Shown here piece by piece: positions 62,680 through 64,000 of a DNA stretch of 64,000 nucleotides. The DNA is from Beaufortia kweichowensis (taxonomy: Eukaryota; Chordata; Actinopteri; Cypriniformes; Gastromyzontidae), in NCBI GenBank assembly GCA_019155185.1, contig CM032797.1, positions 12,200,881 through 12,264,880 on the forward strand, in the 5' to 3' direction. The notes under the pieces are model-generated. The model saw only the letters and a program-made list of their open reading frames with translations, did no database searches and had not been told where the DNA came from. Numbering within the stretch: position 1 is the stretch's first letter; each line of letters begins with the position of its first letter. Made by a program: the position numbers and the translations under genes.

Positions 62680-64000
62680 GTAAATATTGACATTTTGCAT
62701 TTGTGTGAAATTTTACCCAGAGTGTTCTGCTTTATAAGAATGAGGTGCATTTGAAAATTATGTAGTTGGGGAAGAATAATCTTATCATCATCGTTACTGC
62801 CCCCTCTGTCATGCAAAGGAAGACTGTAACGAAAGAGCTTCGGCTAGCAGCTATCTCCACTTGATGTAGTACAGGTCTAAATGCGAAAAAAGAAACATGA
62901 CGAGAAAAAATGGCTATCAGATGTAGACTACTTCTTAAAGTGTGCCGACTGTAACCTACTCTCTCGGACTGAACTTTGAGCATGTGATTGTAACGTTACT
63001 TCTGTTAATCCATCATTGCTCTGTGTTACACCATTATATTCAAGCCACTCGAATAAACTAGAATAATGCGGCGGAATTATAAAGTAAAAACACTGTACAT
63101 ATGGTCACGTTTAAAATGCTACAGGTTGACTGTGAGTGTCGGGATGTTTTTAACTCGCGTATGTTGGCTAACTTCACCAAGTGTGTGCTCATAAACCATG
63201 GTCCACAACATGGCGGTTTGTGTAGGCAGATACTAAATCAATTATCCGTTTTGTGTGGATGCTTCTATCAACTCGCATCAAAGTGAAAAATAAACTGTTT
63301 TGTGCTTGGCGGACACGAAGTGTTAAAATAAACTTATGTGTGCACAAACTGGCTGATTTAAAGGCTCGTGTGATGTTGTGTATGGTTTGGTAGTTTCAGT
63401 TTTGCTGTTTAGAAACATAGCCATGTTGCGCTGCTCGCTACTTTTTGTAAAGGTAAGAGATGCGCTGCTTGTGCGCATGCGCTTTTGGGGGTGGGGTTTG
63501 GGGAATTAAAAGAACGAGCGAAAGTTGAGCGCAGCTTTCTCTCAGTACATGCTGTATTGCGATACTGCGGACTGTGTTTTAAACCTACCCGTTGTCATTA
63601 TTGGCATATTTAGAATATTCTTACATTATAAAACATTATATATCAACTGTAAAAAACTAAAATTATAATATATGAGAAGTCTTTACAAATAATGTTGCTA
63701 TGGTTTCCAAAGCTTACTTTAAAATGTTGTAGCTATCCTATGGGTAAAGTCTTACAGTCCCCATGAAATCAAAATTTAATATATATATATTTTTTCTTTT
63801 TAGTAGAAATATGTCAGCCTTAAGGATATCTATAAACTGATATGCTGCAAAATACTGAAAACATTCACATTTAGAAGAGATAAGCAAAACTAACAGTCTG
63901 TCAAGTGTGCATGCAGAAGCTAGAATTGAAATGACATTATTTTACAGTACAACTTCTCATCAAATTTACTGTCCAATCAAATGATCTTTAAAATCTGAAG
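62680..64000 (+). other. Probable ubxn7 intron 1
   Basis: No coding exon is recognised. It includes a CpG-richer patch around 63430-63560 containing another NRF1-like GCGCATGCGC (63473-63482), which may be an alternative promoter. The tail beyond 63740 is AT-rich, with a short AT run near 63780. Confidence 0.45.

Overview
This window looks like nuclear DNA of a teleost fish, probably a cypriniform. Genes are split into many short exons by small GT-AG introns. The proteins read closely as vertebrate orthologs, and the intergenic DNA carries hairpin-type interspersed repeats and SINE/LINE tails that I know from carp-like fishes. I see no prokaryotic features, no rRNA or tRNA genes and no CRISPR. 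All gene calls come from exons assembled by eye with splice phase checked.

Layout, left to right: the 5' end of atr (minus strand, running off the left edge) stands head-to-head with a FEN1-like flap-endonuclease paralog (plus). Then come agfg1 (ArfGAP with FG/NPF repeats), fbxo36, a divergent GPR148/odorant-receptor-131-like GPCR, grk7 (cone opsin kinase), atp1b3 (minus; Na,K-ATPase beta), an unfamiliar MHC class I-like membrane protein without an alpha-3 domain, xrn1 (5'-3' exoribonuclease, 41 coding exons), gk5 (glycerol kinase 5), ppp1r7 (SDS22) and the first coding exon of a probable ubxn7 at the right edge. ATR, XRN1, GK5, ATP1B3 and GRK7 are neighbours on human 3q23. AGFG1 and FBXO36 are 2q36 genes, PPP1R7 is 2q37 and UBXN7 is 3q29, so the order is a mosaic of ancestral vertebrate blocks. 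The genes are not an operon or a single pathway. Two mini-themes are DNA-replication/damage enzymes sharing one divergent promoter (atr and the FEN1-like gene) and mRNA decay (xrn1).

The most interesting items are: (1) the compact gene at 34393-36169, whose exon order, phase-1 introns and alpha-2-type fold signature match MHC class I but which has no alpha-3 exon, an architecture like EPCR or ULBP; (2) a FEN1-like nuclease with all seven active-site acids and a PIP box but a helical arch about 19 residues shorter; (3) a GC-rich inverted-repeat element present both in the atr/FEN1-like promoter and upstream of gk5; (4) two places (atp1b3 exon 1, xrn1 exon 12/13 junction) where exactly one base seems to be missing from an otherwise intact gene, which suggests draft-sequence errors or real variants; and (5) a possible alternative short first exon in atp1b3 next to a perfect 12-bp hairpin.
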